Assembly (NCBI GenBank): GCA_013823365.1
Contig: PNMC01000006.1
Coordinates: 1 to 42,089 of the forward strand
From: Parvibaculum sp.
Lineage (GTDB): Bacteria; Pseudomonadota; Alphaproteobacteria; Parvibaculales; Parvibaculaceae
Direction of reading: 5' to 3'
DNA length: 42,089 nucleotides
Part shown: piece after piece, positions 34,962 through 42,089 of the stretch
How the letters are laid out: each line of letters begins with the position of its first letter
How positions within the stretch are numbered: position 1 is the stretch's first letter
Made by a program: the position numbers and the translations under genes
The notes under the pieces: generated by a model
The model's input: only the letters and a program-made list of their open reading frames with translations
Database searches by the model: none
What the model was told of the DNA's origin: nothing

Positions 34962-35516
34962 ATGACGCAGCCGGAATTCAGTTTGCGGATCGCCTTTGCC
35001 GAGGTTCCCCCCTCGGGCAAGGAGCTCCGTTTCGAGGTGGATGAAACCTCCCGCAGGAGGCTTGCCGAGCGCATGGGGATTGTCGAGCTGCGCCGCTTCG
35101 TGGGCGTTGCGCATGTGAAGCCCTACCGCAAGGAGGGGCTCACGCTCGACTGCAGCTTCGAGGCCGATGTGGTGCAGAGCTGCGTGGTGACGCTCGATCC
35201 GGTCGAGCAGCATGTCGGCGAGACCTTCCGCCAGCGCTATCTGCCCGAAGCGCAGCTCAATCTTCCGTCGTCGAAAGCGCCGGAGAGCCAGCGCGAGGTC
35301 GCCGTCGATATCGAGGCTGAAGACGCGCCGGAACCGCTCGCCTCCGGCGGAATCGATATCGGCGAAGCGGTCGCCGAGCGTCTGGCGCTTGCCCTCGATC
35401 CCTATCCGCGGAAACCCGATGCGAGCTTCGATACCCCCTCCGAAGAGGTGGATGACGCATCGGAAAGCCGCCCGAACCCCTTTGCGGCACTCGAAAAACT
35501 CAAGAAAAATTATTGA
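34962..35516 (+). CDS. DUF177 (YceD-like) protein
   Basis: A 184-residue DUF177 protein. The domain has a C-terminal strand-rich part including LTLDCSFEADVVQSCVVTLDPVEQHV, the cysteine/TLDP signature, and an acidic region after it. DUF177 genes usually lie before rpmF-plsX-fabH; in plants and some bacteria the family is linked to 23S rRNA accumulation. Here rpmF (L32) is absent and plsX follows 117 bases on. The tail from about residue 110 is acidic and low complexity. Function is inferred only from the family. Confidence 0.88.
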   Translation: MTQPEFSLRIAFAEVPPSGKELRFEVDETSRRRLAERMGIVELRRFVGVAHVKPYRKEGLTLDCSFEADVVQSCVVTLDPVEQHVGETFRQRYLPEAQLNLPSSKAPESQREVAVDIEAEDAPEPLASGGIDIGEAVAERLALALDPYPRKPDASFDTPSEEVDDASESRPNPFAALEKLKKNY

Positions 35517-35633
35517 GTTGGCCTGATTCGAGGGCAATCGCGCCTATTGTTTGCGCCTCTCAAGGCTGTATCTTCGGGGCGCGCGCGGCAGAGGCCGCGT
35601 GCCGGGACCGGCAATGCTCAGGGGGTCTGAAGG

Positions 35634-36713
35634 GTGACGCGAGTTCTGACGATTGCGCTGGATGGAATGGGTGGCGATCATGGCCCGGCAACGGTCATGG
35701 GCGGCGCCGAGATTGCGCTCGTCCGGCATCCCCAGATCAGGTTCCTGATTTTCGGCGACCAGGCAGCGCTCCGGCCCTGGCTTGAGAAATATCCGCGCGT
35801 CGCCTCCGCCTGCGATCTCGTCCATACCGAGGTTGCCATTTCCATGCATGACAAGCCGAGCCAGGCGCTTCGCCGCGGCCGCAAGACGAGCAGCATGTGG
35901 TGCGCCATCGATGCGGTGAAGACCGGGCAGGCGCAGGCCGCCGTCTCGGCCGGCAATACCGGTGCGCTCATGGCGATGGCCAAGGTCATTCTGAAGACGA
36001 TGCCCGATGTCGAGCGCCCGGCGCTTGCGGCGCTCTGGCCGACCGCGCGGGGCGAAAGCGTTGCGCTCGATCTCGGCGCCACGGTCGGCGCCGATGCGCG
36101 GCAGCTCGTGCAGTTCGCCACCATGGGCGAGGCCTTCGCCCGCGTGATCTTCAATCTCGACCGGCCGACCGTCGGATTGCTCAATATCGGCGAAGAGGAA
36201 GTGAAGGGCACGGAAGAGGTGAAGGCGGCCGCGCAGATGCTGCGCGACAAGGCGCTTCCGATGCGCTTCCACGGCTTCGTCGAAGGCGACGATATTTCCA
36301 AGGGCACGGTCGATGTCGTGGTGACGGATGGCTATACCGGCAATATCGCTCTCAAGACGGCGGAAGGCACGGCGCGGCTCATCGTCAGCTATCTGCGCGA
36401 GGCGATGGCAAGTTCATGGACCTCGAAGCTCGGCTATCTGCTGGCGCGCGGCGCCTTCAAGACGCTGCAGAGCAAGCTCGATCCGCGCGCATCGAATGGC
36501 GCCGTGTTTCTCGGCCTGAACGGCCTTGTGGTGAAGAGCCATGGCGGCGCGGACGATGTCGGCTTTGCCTCCGCCATCGATGTCGCCGTCGAAGTTGCAT
36601 CGGCGGATCTCGTGGCAAGGATCATGGCCGATCTGGAGCGGCTCAAGGAGCTTGCCGTTCTGAACGGAAAAGAAGAAACCCCGATACAAGAATCCGAGGC
36701 AGTTCTGTCGTGA
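35634..36713 (+). CDS. plsX: Phosphate acyltransferase PlsX
   Basis: A 359-residue PlsX, which converts acyl-ACP to acyl-phosphate for phospholipid synthesis. Signature stretches: [79 protein letters not shown], and a C-terminal [14 protein letters not shown]. The start is GTG 35634, preceded by AGG-rich sequence. Its stop overlaps fabH by four bases (GTGA), coupling lipid head and fatty acid initiation steps. Downstream of DUF177 as usual. Confidence 0.96.
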   Translation: MTRVLTIALDGMGGDHGPATVMGGAEIALVRHPQIRFLIFGDQAALRPWLEKYPRVASACDLVHTEVAISMHDKPSQALRRGRKTSSMWCAIDAVKTGQAQAAVSAGNTGALMAMAKVILKTMPDVERPALAALWPTARGESVALDLGATVGADARQLVQFATMGEAFARVIFNLDRPTVGLLNIGEEEVKGTEEVKAAAQMLRDKALPMRFHGFVEGDDISKGTVDVVVTDGYTGNIALKTAEGTARLIVSYLREAMASSWTSKLGYLLARGAFKTLQSKLDPRASNGAVFLGLNGLVVKSHGGADDVGFASAIDVAVEVASADLVARIMADLERLKELAVLNGKEETPIQESEAVLS

Positions 36714-37687
36714 GCGTAATTCGAACCGTAGTAGCCGGGGTCGGCAGCTATCTGCCGTCCCGCGTGATGACCAATGACGATATCTCGAAAATCGTCGAGA
36801 CGACCGATGAGTGGATCGTCGAGCGGACCGGCATCCATCAGCGCCACATCGCGGCGGATGGCGAGCTCACCTCGCATCTCGCGCTGGCGGCGGCGCGTGC
36901 GGCGATCGCCGATGCCGGGATCGACGTGCAGGAGATCGACACGATCATTCTGGCAACCACCACGCCCGACAATACGTTTCCCGCGACCGCGACCACGGTC
37001 CAGGCGGAACTCGGGCTCTATCACGGCGCCGCTTTCGACGTTCAGGCCGTCTGCTCGGGCTTCGTCTATGCGCTCACCATCGCCGATACCTTCATCAAGA
37101 CCGGCCAGTCGAAAACGGCCCTGGTGATCGGCGCCGAGACCTTTTCACGGCTTCTCGACTGGACCGACCGGACGACCTGCGTGCTCTTCGGCGATGGTGC
37201 CGGCGCCGTTGTCGTGCGCGGCGAAACGGGCGAGGGGACCAATGCCGACCGGGGCATCCTGACCGCCCATCTCCATTCGGACGGGCGCTACAAGGAGAAG
37301 CTCTATGTGGACGGCGGTCCGTCCTCCACCCAGTCCACCGGTCATGTCCGCATGGAGGGCCGCGAGGTCTTCCGCCATGCGGTGGTGAATATCGCCGAGG
37401 CGATCAGCGAATCGCTCGAAGCGACGGGGCTCAAGGCCGACGATATCGACTGGTTCGTGCCGCATCAGGCGAACAAGCGCATCCTCGACGGCACGGCGAA
37501 ACGCATCGGCCTGCCGCCCGAGAAGGTCGTGATGACCGTCGGCGAGCAGGGCAATACATCCGCCGCTTCCGTGCCGCTTGCGCTCGACAAGGCGGTGAAG
37601 GACGGCAGAATCAAGAAAAACGATCTCGTGCTGCTGGAGGCGATGGGCGGCGGCTTTACCTGGGGCTCGCTTCTTTTCAGATTTTAG
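36710..37687 (+). CDS. fabH: Beta-ketoacyl-ACP synthase III
   Basis: A 325-residue FabH, the enzyme that starts fatty acid synthesis by joining acetyl-CoA with malonyl-ACP. The Cys-His-Asn triad is complete: C115 in [14 protein letters not shown], His in [12 protein letters not shown], and Asn in [10 protein letters not shown]. The start GTG 36710 overlaps the plsX stop; it gives the expected N-terminus [19 protein letters not shown]. ihfA follows after 140 bases with its own promoter candidate. Confidence 0.96.
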   Translation: MSVIRTVVAGVGSYLPSRVMTNDDISKIVETTDEWIVERTGIHQRHIAADGELTSHLALAAARAAIADAGIDVQEIDTIILATTTPDNTFPATATTVQAELGLYHGAAFDVQAVCSGFVYALTIADTFIKTGQSKTALVIGAETFSRLLDWTDRTTCVLFGDGAGAVVVRGETGEGTNADRGILTAHLHSDGRYKEKLYVDGGPSSTQSTGHVRMEGREVFRHAVVNIAEAISESLEATGLKADDIDWFVPHQANKRILDGTAKRIGLPPEKVVMTVGEQGNTSAASVPLALDKAVKDGRIKKNDLVLLEAMGGGFTWGSLLFRF

Positions 37688-37734
37688 GAGAATTAGGCGC
37701 CGCATCTGAGCCAAAAATTAGCGGCAATCCTGAA

Positions 37735-37750
37735 TCTCTCACCTGAGAGA
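37735..37750. promoter_or_regulatory. 16-base dyad upstream of ihfA
   Basis: TCTCTCA-CC-TGAGAGA has exact 7-base arms around a 2-base centre, 48 bases after fabH and 21 bases before the predicted ihfA -35 box. The tight centre suits a protein-binding dyad more than an RNA hairpin. No regulator is recognised. Confidence 0.35.
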
Positions 37751-37770
37751 AGTTAGCCATCCCCTTGATA

Positions 37771-37799
37771 TTGACGGGTTTCGGGGCGGGCAATAGGCT
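37771..37799 (+). promoter_or_regulatory. Candidate ihfA promoter
   Basis: TTGACG (37771-37776) and TAGGCT (37794-37799) are separated by 17 bases, about 30 bases before the ihfA start. The -35 box is good, the -10 box partial. Confidence 0.45.
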
Positions 37800-37827
37800 T
37801 CGGATATAACTTGCAGAGGTGGAGGCC

Positions 37828-38145
37828 ATGGGGGATACGATCACGCGCGCGCATCTGAGCGAGGCGGTCTATCAGGAAGTCGGTCTGTCGCGTAACGAGT
37901 CGGCGGAACTCGTGGAGCTTGTGCTGGCGGAGATTGCCAACAGTCTCGCGCTGGGCGACACGGTGAAGCTTTCGTCCTTCGGCTCCTTCTCGGTGCGCAA
38001 GAAGGGCGGCCGCATGGGCCGCAACCCGAAGACCGGCGAGGAAGTGCCGATCAAGCCGCGGCGGGTGCTCGTGTTCCGGCCGAGCCATGTGCTCAAGGAG
38101 CGCATCAACACCTCGCTCAACGGCAAGCAGGCCGCGGCCGACTGA
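37828..38145 (+). CDS. ihfA: Integration host factor alpha subunit
   Basis: A 105-residue IHF/HU-family DNA-bending protein. The alpha-subunit pattern is clear: [33 protein letters not shown] helices, [29 protein letters not shown] beta arms with the DNA-intercalating Pro in RNPKTGEE, then [20 protein letters not shown] 37828 has AGAGG eight bases upstream; an in-frame GTG at 37819 would overlap that site. It is followed after 16 bases by a MerR-like gene, a conserved alphaproteobacterial pair. Confidence 0.95.
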   Translation: MGDTITRAHLSEAVYQEVGLSRNESAELVELVLAEIANSLALGDTVKLSSFGSFSVRKKGGRMGRNPKTGEEVPIKPRRVLVFRPSHVLKERINTSLNGKQAAAD

Positions 38146-38161
38146 TCCTGGGGAATCTGCC

Positions 38162-38689
38162 ATGCCCTTGAGCAGATCCGGGTTCGCAAATCGGATTGAA
38201 GAAGACCGACAGGGGCTTCATTTGTCGATACAAAAGTCACCGGACGCCTTTCGGACCATCAGCGAGGTCGCAGCCGAGCTCGATGTGCCGCAGCATGTGC
38301 TCCGGTTCTGGGAGAGCAAGTTCAGCCATATCCGCCCGCTCAAGCGCGGCGGCGGGCGGCGCTATTACCGGCCCGAGGATGTGGACCTGCTGCGCGGCGT
38401 GCGCACGCTTCTCTATAATGACGGCTACACCATCAAGGGCGTGCAGAAGGTCTTTCGTGAGCAGGGCGTGAAGTTCGTCGCGGAAACGGGCCGCGGCACG
38501 GTCGATGCCTCGCTCGCCGAGCTTGCGCGCGAGGCTGTGGTGCGCAGCGAGCAGGAGGAGCGCGAGATGCCCGCGCGCCCCGTCGGCAGCGAGGCCCGCA
38601 AGCGCCTCGCCACCATTCTCGACGATCTGATTTCGCTCAAGGACGAGATCGACGAGACGCTCTGGGAAAGCGAAGAGGAAGAGGGCTGA
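38162..38689 (+). CDS. MerR-family regulator paired with ihfA
   Basis: A 175-residue protein. After a variable head of about 27 residues comes the MerR DNA-binding domain (about 30-100): [66 protein letters not shown]. The C-terminal part is a charged coiled helix region ending in an acidic tail, with no effector-binding domain. Orthologues follow ihfA in most alphaproteobacteria; their role is not well defined. ATG 38162 follows GGGGAA. There are no metal-binding cysteines, so it is not a metal-sensing MerR. Confidence 0.9.
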   Translation: MPLSRSGFANRIEEDRQGLHLSIQKSPDAFRTISEVAAELDVPQHVLRFWESKFSHIRPLKRGGGRRYYRPEDVDLLRGVRTLLYNDGYTIKGVQKVFREQGVKFVAETGRGTVDASLAELAREAVVRSEQEEREMPARPVGSEARKRLATILDDLISLKDEIDETLWESEEEEG

Positions 38690-38773
38690 GAAGGCCCCGG
38701 TCTTTACTGCCGTCTCCACACCTTTGTCTTACGGACACAGTCGGCGACCGAGAATTTTGTACCTAAAATTAGT

Positions 38774-38868
38774 CGTCATGACCCGGCTTGTCCGGGTCAT
38801 CCACGTCTTCCCTTTCTTTCTTGCAATCCGCAAAGACGTGGATGGCCCGCATAAAGCGGGCCATGACG
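38774..38868. repeat. Multi-hairpin palindromic element, copy 1
   Basis: A nested structure: outer CGTCAT (38774-38779) and ATGACG (38863-38868); hairpin ATGACCCGG-CTTGT-CCGGGTCAT (38778-38800); central arms CCACGTCTT (38801-38809) with AAGACGTGG (38833-38841); hairpin ATGGCCCGC-ATAAA-GCGGGCCAT (38842-38864). Together it can fold as a cloverleaf or act as a dispersed repeat. Copies 2 and 3 with the same plan lie at 41083 and 41294. Similar intergenic palindromes are common in alphaproteobacterial genomes. The rest of 38690-38980 holds no gene that I can see. Confidence 0.8.
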
Positions 38869-38980
38869 ATCTGGGGAGTGGGAAAACGAGCCGTTCTCTG
38901 GGCCGATTTAGCCCTTTTGTTCTCCCGCCCGCTTTTAGGACTTGCGGAAAAATCCAAGGATATATAAGGGTTTCGGCGTT

Positions 38981-39057
38981 CGGAGCGTAGCGCAGCCCGG
39001 TAGCGCACTTGTCTGGGGGACAAGGGGTCGTGGGTTCGAATCCCGCCGCTCCGACCA
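38981..39057 (+). tRNA. tRNA-Pro (anticodon GGG)
   Basis: A 77-base tRNA with CCA encoded. The acceptor arm CGGAGCG pairs with CGCTCCG. The D arm is GCGC...GCGC with loop AGCCCGGTA. The anticodon stem CTTGT/ACAAG has loop CTGGGGG, giving anticodon GGG. The T arm GTGGG-TTCGAAT-CCCGC is canonical, and the discriminator A is followed by CCA. The first base pair (C1-G72) is typical of bacterial tRNA-Pro. A TATATAAG stretch (38961-38968) about 15 bases upstream may be its -10 box. Confidence 0.96.
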
Positions 39058-39086
39058 TTTATTGCTGAGGCTGAAGGAGCACGCCG

Positions 39087-39170
39087 ATGATCGACGCCAT
39101 TCTCCCGATCGTGATCTTCCTGATCGTCATCTTCGCGCTGAACAAGCTCGTCACCGGCCGTTTCGGCTGA
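39087..39170 (+). CDS. 27-residue single-helix membrane protein
   Basis: ATG 39087 follows AAGGAG with a seven-base spacer. The product is 27 residues: a short acidic start (MIDA), a hydrophobic helix ILPIVIFLIVIFALNKLV, and a basic end TGRFG, fitting a single membrane helix with the C-terminus inside. It is too short for most gene finders. The strong ribosome site, good codon use and helical pattern suggest a real gene. I do not recognise a family with certainty. It lies just after tRNA-Pro and converges with the DUF2842 gene 22 bases away. Confidence 0.6.
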   Translation: MIDAILPIVIFLIVIFALNKLVTGRFG

Positions 39171-39192
39171 GACGGCGCCTGAGGCTCCGGGC

Positions 39193-39408
39193 TCACACAG
39201 GGTCCGGGCGGACCATCCAGGTGATGAGATATTTCGCCGGAAACGCCCAGATCACGCCTGCCGTCAGGTAATAGAGAAACTGGACGAAGCCATTCTCCGG
39301 CAGATGGCCGCTGACCGCGATGGTCATGATCAGAAACGAATAGAGCGTGAGGAAGATCAGAAGCACCAGGGTGCCGATGAGCTTTCGGGTGCGGATGCCG
39401 AGGCGCAT
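39193..39408 (-). CDS. DUF2842 small membrane protein
   Basis: A 71-residue protein with two membrane helices (about 9-33 and 41-65): KLIGTLVLLIFLTLYSFLIMTIA and FLYYLTAGVIWAFPAKYLITWM. The sequence fits DUF2842, a small alphaproteobacterial family of unknown role; the WAFPAKYLI motif is its mark. ATG 39408. It is divergent from ctaA across about 145 bases, a pairing that may hint at a link to respiration. Confidence 0.85.
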   Translation of the reverse strand: MRLGIRTRKLIGTLVLLIFLTLYSFLIMTIAVSGHLPENGFVQFLYYLTAGVIWAFPAKYLITWMVRPDPV

Positions 39409-39554
39409 GAGCGGCGCTTCCTCTCGTTCGTGTCAGGACGGCCCTTCCATAAAACATTCGGGCGCTGCGCGCAAAGCGTCCGCTCCCGCGCGGCGACCTG
39501 TCGCGGCTGCACCCCGCTAGGCGCATGGGCAAGGGCAGGGTAAACAAGGGGCCC

Positions 39555-40589
39555 ATGAGCGTTCTTTCTGCGATCAATGCAGCCAGCAATGCCGAGGCGA
39601 ACAGGCGCGCGATTGCCATCTGGCTCGCTGCGGTTGCCGCGCTCGTCTTCATCATGGTGGTGGTGGGCGGCCTCACGCGGCTCACCGAAAGCGGGCTCTC
39701 GATCACCGAATGGAAGCCCGTCACCGGCGCCTTGCCGCCGATGAGCGAGGCGCACTGGCAGAAGGAGTTCGATCTCTACCGCCAGATCCCGCAATACCAG
39801 CTCATCAACAAGGGCATGACGCTCGACGAGTTCAAGACCATCTATTGGTGGGAATGGGGGCACCGGTTCCTCGGACGGCTGATCGGGCTCGCCTTCTTCG
39901 TGCCCTTCGTCTGGTTCGCGCTGACGCGGCGCGTCGAGAAGGGGCTGATGCCGCGGCTCATCTTCCTCTTCGTGCTGGGCGGCATGCAGGGCGTGCTCGG
40001 CTGGTGGATGGTGATGAGCGGCCTCACCGAGCGCACGGAAGTAAGCCAATACAGGCTCGCCGCGCATCTCGGCCTTGCGACCGTCATTTTCGGGGCGCTG
40101 GTCTGGACGGTTCTCGACCTTCTCCATGGGCGCAAATCCCGCTTCACGGACGGGCTCGCGAAAGCCGCGCTGGCGCTCATGCTTTTCGTCTTCCTGCAGA
40201 CGATCCTCGGCGCCTTTGTCGCAGGGCTTCGCGCGGGCTTCATCTACAACACCTGGCCGCTGATGGCCGGCGCCTGGCTTCCCGATGGGCTCCTGCGCAT
40301 GGAGCCCCTCTGGCATAATTTCTTCGAGAACCATCTCACCGTGCAGTTCCAGCACCGGCTGGCCGCCTATCTCCTCATCGCCGCCGCTGCATGGCACTGG
40401 TGGGCGGCGCGGAAAACGGACGCGGCCTCCGGCGCGCGCCTCCTCACCCTCGGCATCCTGGCGCAAGCCGCGCTCGGCATCTGGACCGTCCTCTGGGTCG
40501 TGCCGATCCCCCTCGGCGCCGCGCATCAGGCAGGTGCCATGATCGTCTTCGCCCTCTCCATCTGGCATCTGCACCGGCTGGCGAAATAG
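39555..40589 (+). CDS. ctaA: Heme A synthase (COX15/CtaA)
   Basis: About 344 residues with eight membrane helices. It oxidises heme O to heme A for cytochrome c oxidase. The four histidine heme ligands are in the expected contexts: WWEWGHRFLGRLIG, RLAAHLGLA, VQFQHRLAAYLL, and GAAHQAGAMI. The start of the core is FIMVVVGGLTRLTESGLSITEWKPVTG. ATG 39555 follows AAGGGG; ATG 39525, ten residues upstream, is an alternative. The extracellular cysteine pair of Bacillus CtaA is absent, as in the alphaproteobacterial/mitochondrial type. Confidence 0.95.
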   Translation: MSVLSAINAASNAEANRRAIAIWLAAVAALVFIMVVVGGLTRLTESGLSITEWKPVTGALPPMSEAHWQKEFDLYRQIPQYQLINKGMTLDEFKTIYWWEWGHRFLGRLIGLAFFVPFVWFALTRRVEKGLMPRLIFLFVLGGMQGVLGWWMVMSGLTERTEVSQYRLAAHLGLATVIFGALVWTVLDLLHGRKSRFTDGLAKAALALMLFVFLQTILGAFVAGLRAGFIYNTWPLMAGAWLPDGLLRMEPLWHNFFENHLTVQFQHRLAAYLLIAAAAWHWWAARKTDAASGARLLTLGILAQAALGIWTVLWVVPIPLGAAHQAGAMIVFALSIWHLHRLAK

Positions 40590-40631
40590 GGCGGGCGGCG
40601 CTAGGCTTTCCCCGGGGAAATGGGGGAGCAT

Positions 40632-41030
40632 ATGACGCTTGAACCGCTGCTGACGGCATCGCCCGTTATCCAGATACATGCCTTTGCCGCTTTCGGCGCC
40701 TTCGCGCTCGGGCTTGTGCAGCTTGCCGCGCCGAAGGGCACGCTGCCGCACAGGACGATCGGCTGGACATGGGCGGGGCTCATGTTCGCCGTGGCCATCA
40801 CGGCCTTCTGGATTCACGAGATCCGGCTCTGGGGCATATGGAGCCCGATCCATCTCCTCGCGATCCTCACCCTCGTCACGCTTCCCATGTCGCTCTATGC
40901 CGCGCGCAAGGGCCGGATAGGGCCGCACAAGCGGGGCATGATCGCGCTCTTCGTCTTTGCACTGGTGACGGCCGGCGCCTTCACCTTCTTCCCCGGCCGC
41001 ATCATGCATTCGGTGCTGACCGGCGGGTGA
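40632..41030 (+). CDS. DUF2306-type membrane protein
   Basis: About 132 residues with four hydrophobic segments: IQIHAFAAFGAFALGLVQL, WTWAGLMFAVAITAFWI, IHLLAILTLVTLPMSLY, and GMIALFVFALVTAGAFTFFP. The spacing, the HRTIGWTWAGLM motif and the late HKRGMIALF fit DUF2306, a family of small membrane proteins with unknown function. ATG 40632 has GGGGGAG just upstream; ATG 40620 (four residues longer) is possible. It follows ctaA by 42 bases and may be co-transcribed. Confidence 0.8.
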   Translation: MTLEPLLTASPVIQIHAFAAFGAFALGLVQLAAPKGTLPHRTIGWTWAGLMFAVAITAFWIHEIRLWGIWSPIHLLAILTLVTLPMSLYAARKGRIGPHKRGMIALFVFALVTAGAFTFFPGRIMHSVLTGG

Positions 41031-41082
41031 GGCACAGGGCCGTAGAGGCGCGGAGGTTATTGGAGCATCGCCAAAAACTCAG

Positions 41083-41223
41083 TGTCACCCCGGCACTTGT
41101 TGCTGGGGCCCATTGGTTCCCTCGGCAAGAGCCGTTCTGTGCGGGGCAAGCGCCGAATGCGCAAGCGTAAGCTGAGGCAAGAGGCGCTGCGAGTGGGTCC
41201 CGGGCACAAGGCCCGGGATGACA
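41083..41223. repeat. Multi-hairpin palindromic element, copy 2
   Basis: Outer TGTCA (41083-41087) and TGACA (41219-41223); hairpin CCCCGGCA-CTTGT-TGCTGGGG (41088-41108, one G-T pair); a central part with near-complementary CCCATT and AGTGGG; hairpin TCCCGGGC-ACAAG-GCCCGGGA (41198-41218). The first loop (CTTGT) is identical to copy 1. It is longer than copies 1 and 3 because of a bigger centre. Confidence 0.75.
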
Positions 41224-41293
41224 TTCGTTTTTTGATTCAGTCAGTGGATTTCCGCTCAAAGAGCAGAGGGTTTCTATAAACCTAACCAACTAC

Positions 41294-41379
41294 GTCACCC
41301 CCGGGCTTGACCCGGGGGTCCAGAGCGGCTTGCTCAGTGCTCACGGCCCCTGGATTGCCGGGTCGAGCCCGGCAATGAC
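41294..41379. repeat. Multi-hairpin palindromic element, copy 3
   Basis: Outer GTCA (41294-41297) and TGAC (41376-41379); hairpin CCCCCGGG-CTTGA-CCCGGGGG (41298-41318); central TCCAG (41319-41323) with CTGGA (41350-41354); hairpin ATTGCCGGG-TCGAG-CCCGGCAAT (41354-41376). It lies 70 bases after copy 2. Copies 2 and 3 fill most of the 372-base gap between the DUF2306 gene and metY; nothing else is seen there. Confidence 0.8.
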
Positions 41380-41402
41380 ATTCATCCTTTAAAGCTTCGC
41401 TC

Positions 41403-42089
<687 letters not shown>

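Noticed and set aside
35579-35600. Terminator hairpin between DUF177 and plsX
   Set aside because: The stem is strong but without a T-run, and the genes belong to a conserved operon.
38724-38990. Open frames across the palindromic element before tRNA-Pro
   Set aside because: They run through the repeat and into the tRNA; the reading frames are a side effect of the palindromes.
41082-41279. A 65-codon frame over palindromic element copy 2
   Set aside because: It is explained by the repeat and has no ribosome site or recognisable domain.

Overview
The window is GC-rich chromosomal DNA from an alphaproteobacterium. Several lineage markers point there: a class I 5-aminolevulinate synthase, a MucR/Ros regulator, an LdtR/L,D-transpeptidase pair, an ubiquinol-cytochrome c chaperone, DUF2842 and DUF6898-like proteins, a RibB fused to a degenerate GTP cyclohydrolase II domain, and the series bamE / chaperone / DUF177 / plsX / fabH / ihfA / merR. 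Gene content resembles the Hyphomicrobiales (a Parvibaculum-like organism is my best guess from memory; no search was run). Almost everything is core metabolism. I see no phage, insertion sequence, CRISPR or rRNA; there is one tRNA.

Layout. 1-5513 is read leftward: a cut-off small membrane protein, bpt (N-end-rule leucyltransferase), an SLC13-type carrier with TrkA_C domains, an RDD protein, and the stator pair motA-motB. 5768-6791 holds a flavin reductase and a convergent MarR regulator. 7060-9500 is a tight four-gene cluster: ExbB, ExbD1, ExbD2 and a TonB-like protein. 9566-11589 couples a beta-hydroxyacid dehydrogenase to an ornithine-type decarboxylase, followed by a short TetR regulator whose stop codon overlaps that of convergent hemB. 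13320-16411 is a valine-degradation operon (isobutyryl-CoA dehydrogenase, 3-hydroxyisobutyryl-CoA hydrolase, mmsB). 16555-18599 is ldtR and its L,D-transpeptidase neighbour, then a glycerophosphodiester phosphodiesterase and hemA. 21037-28732 runs from mucR through glyA-nrdR-ribD-ribE-ribB-ribH-nusB-thiL. Then come a proton-pumping pyrophosphatase with a clear terminator, a CPA2 antiporter coupled to a UspA protein, the bamE-to-merR region, tRNA-Pro, a 27-codon gene, DUF2842, heme A synthase, a DUF2306 protein, and a cut-off metY.

Most unusual region. In the ExbB/ExbD1/ExbD2/TonB-like cluster, ExbD1 keeps the membrane aspartate that ExbD proteins need for proton use, but ExbD2 has asparagine at the matching position. 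The last protein has a TonB-type anchor (Ser-x3-His, then a Pro/Glu/Lys-rich stalk), but its C-terminal domain has four cysteines and does not look like TonB_C. No TonB-dependent receptor lies nearby. I infer a proton-motive-force-driven envelope machine with an asymmetric ExbD pair and a non-classical output domain.

Other points: three copies of a GTCA...TGAC multi-hairpin intergenic element near the right end, a MucR lacking most zinc ligands, a structured leader before glyA, and a TetR-type operator. Start codons were chosen from Shine-Dalgarno spacing, conserved N-termini and overlaps; alternatives are stated in the entries.
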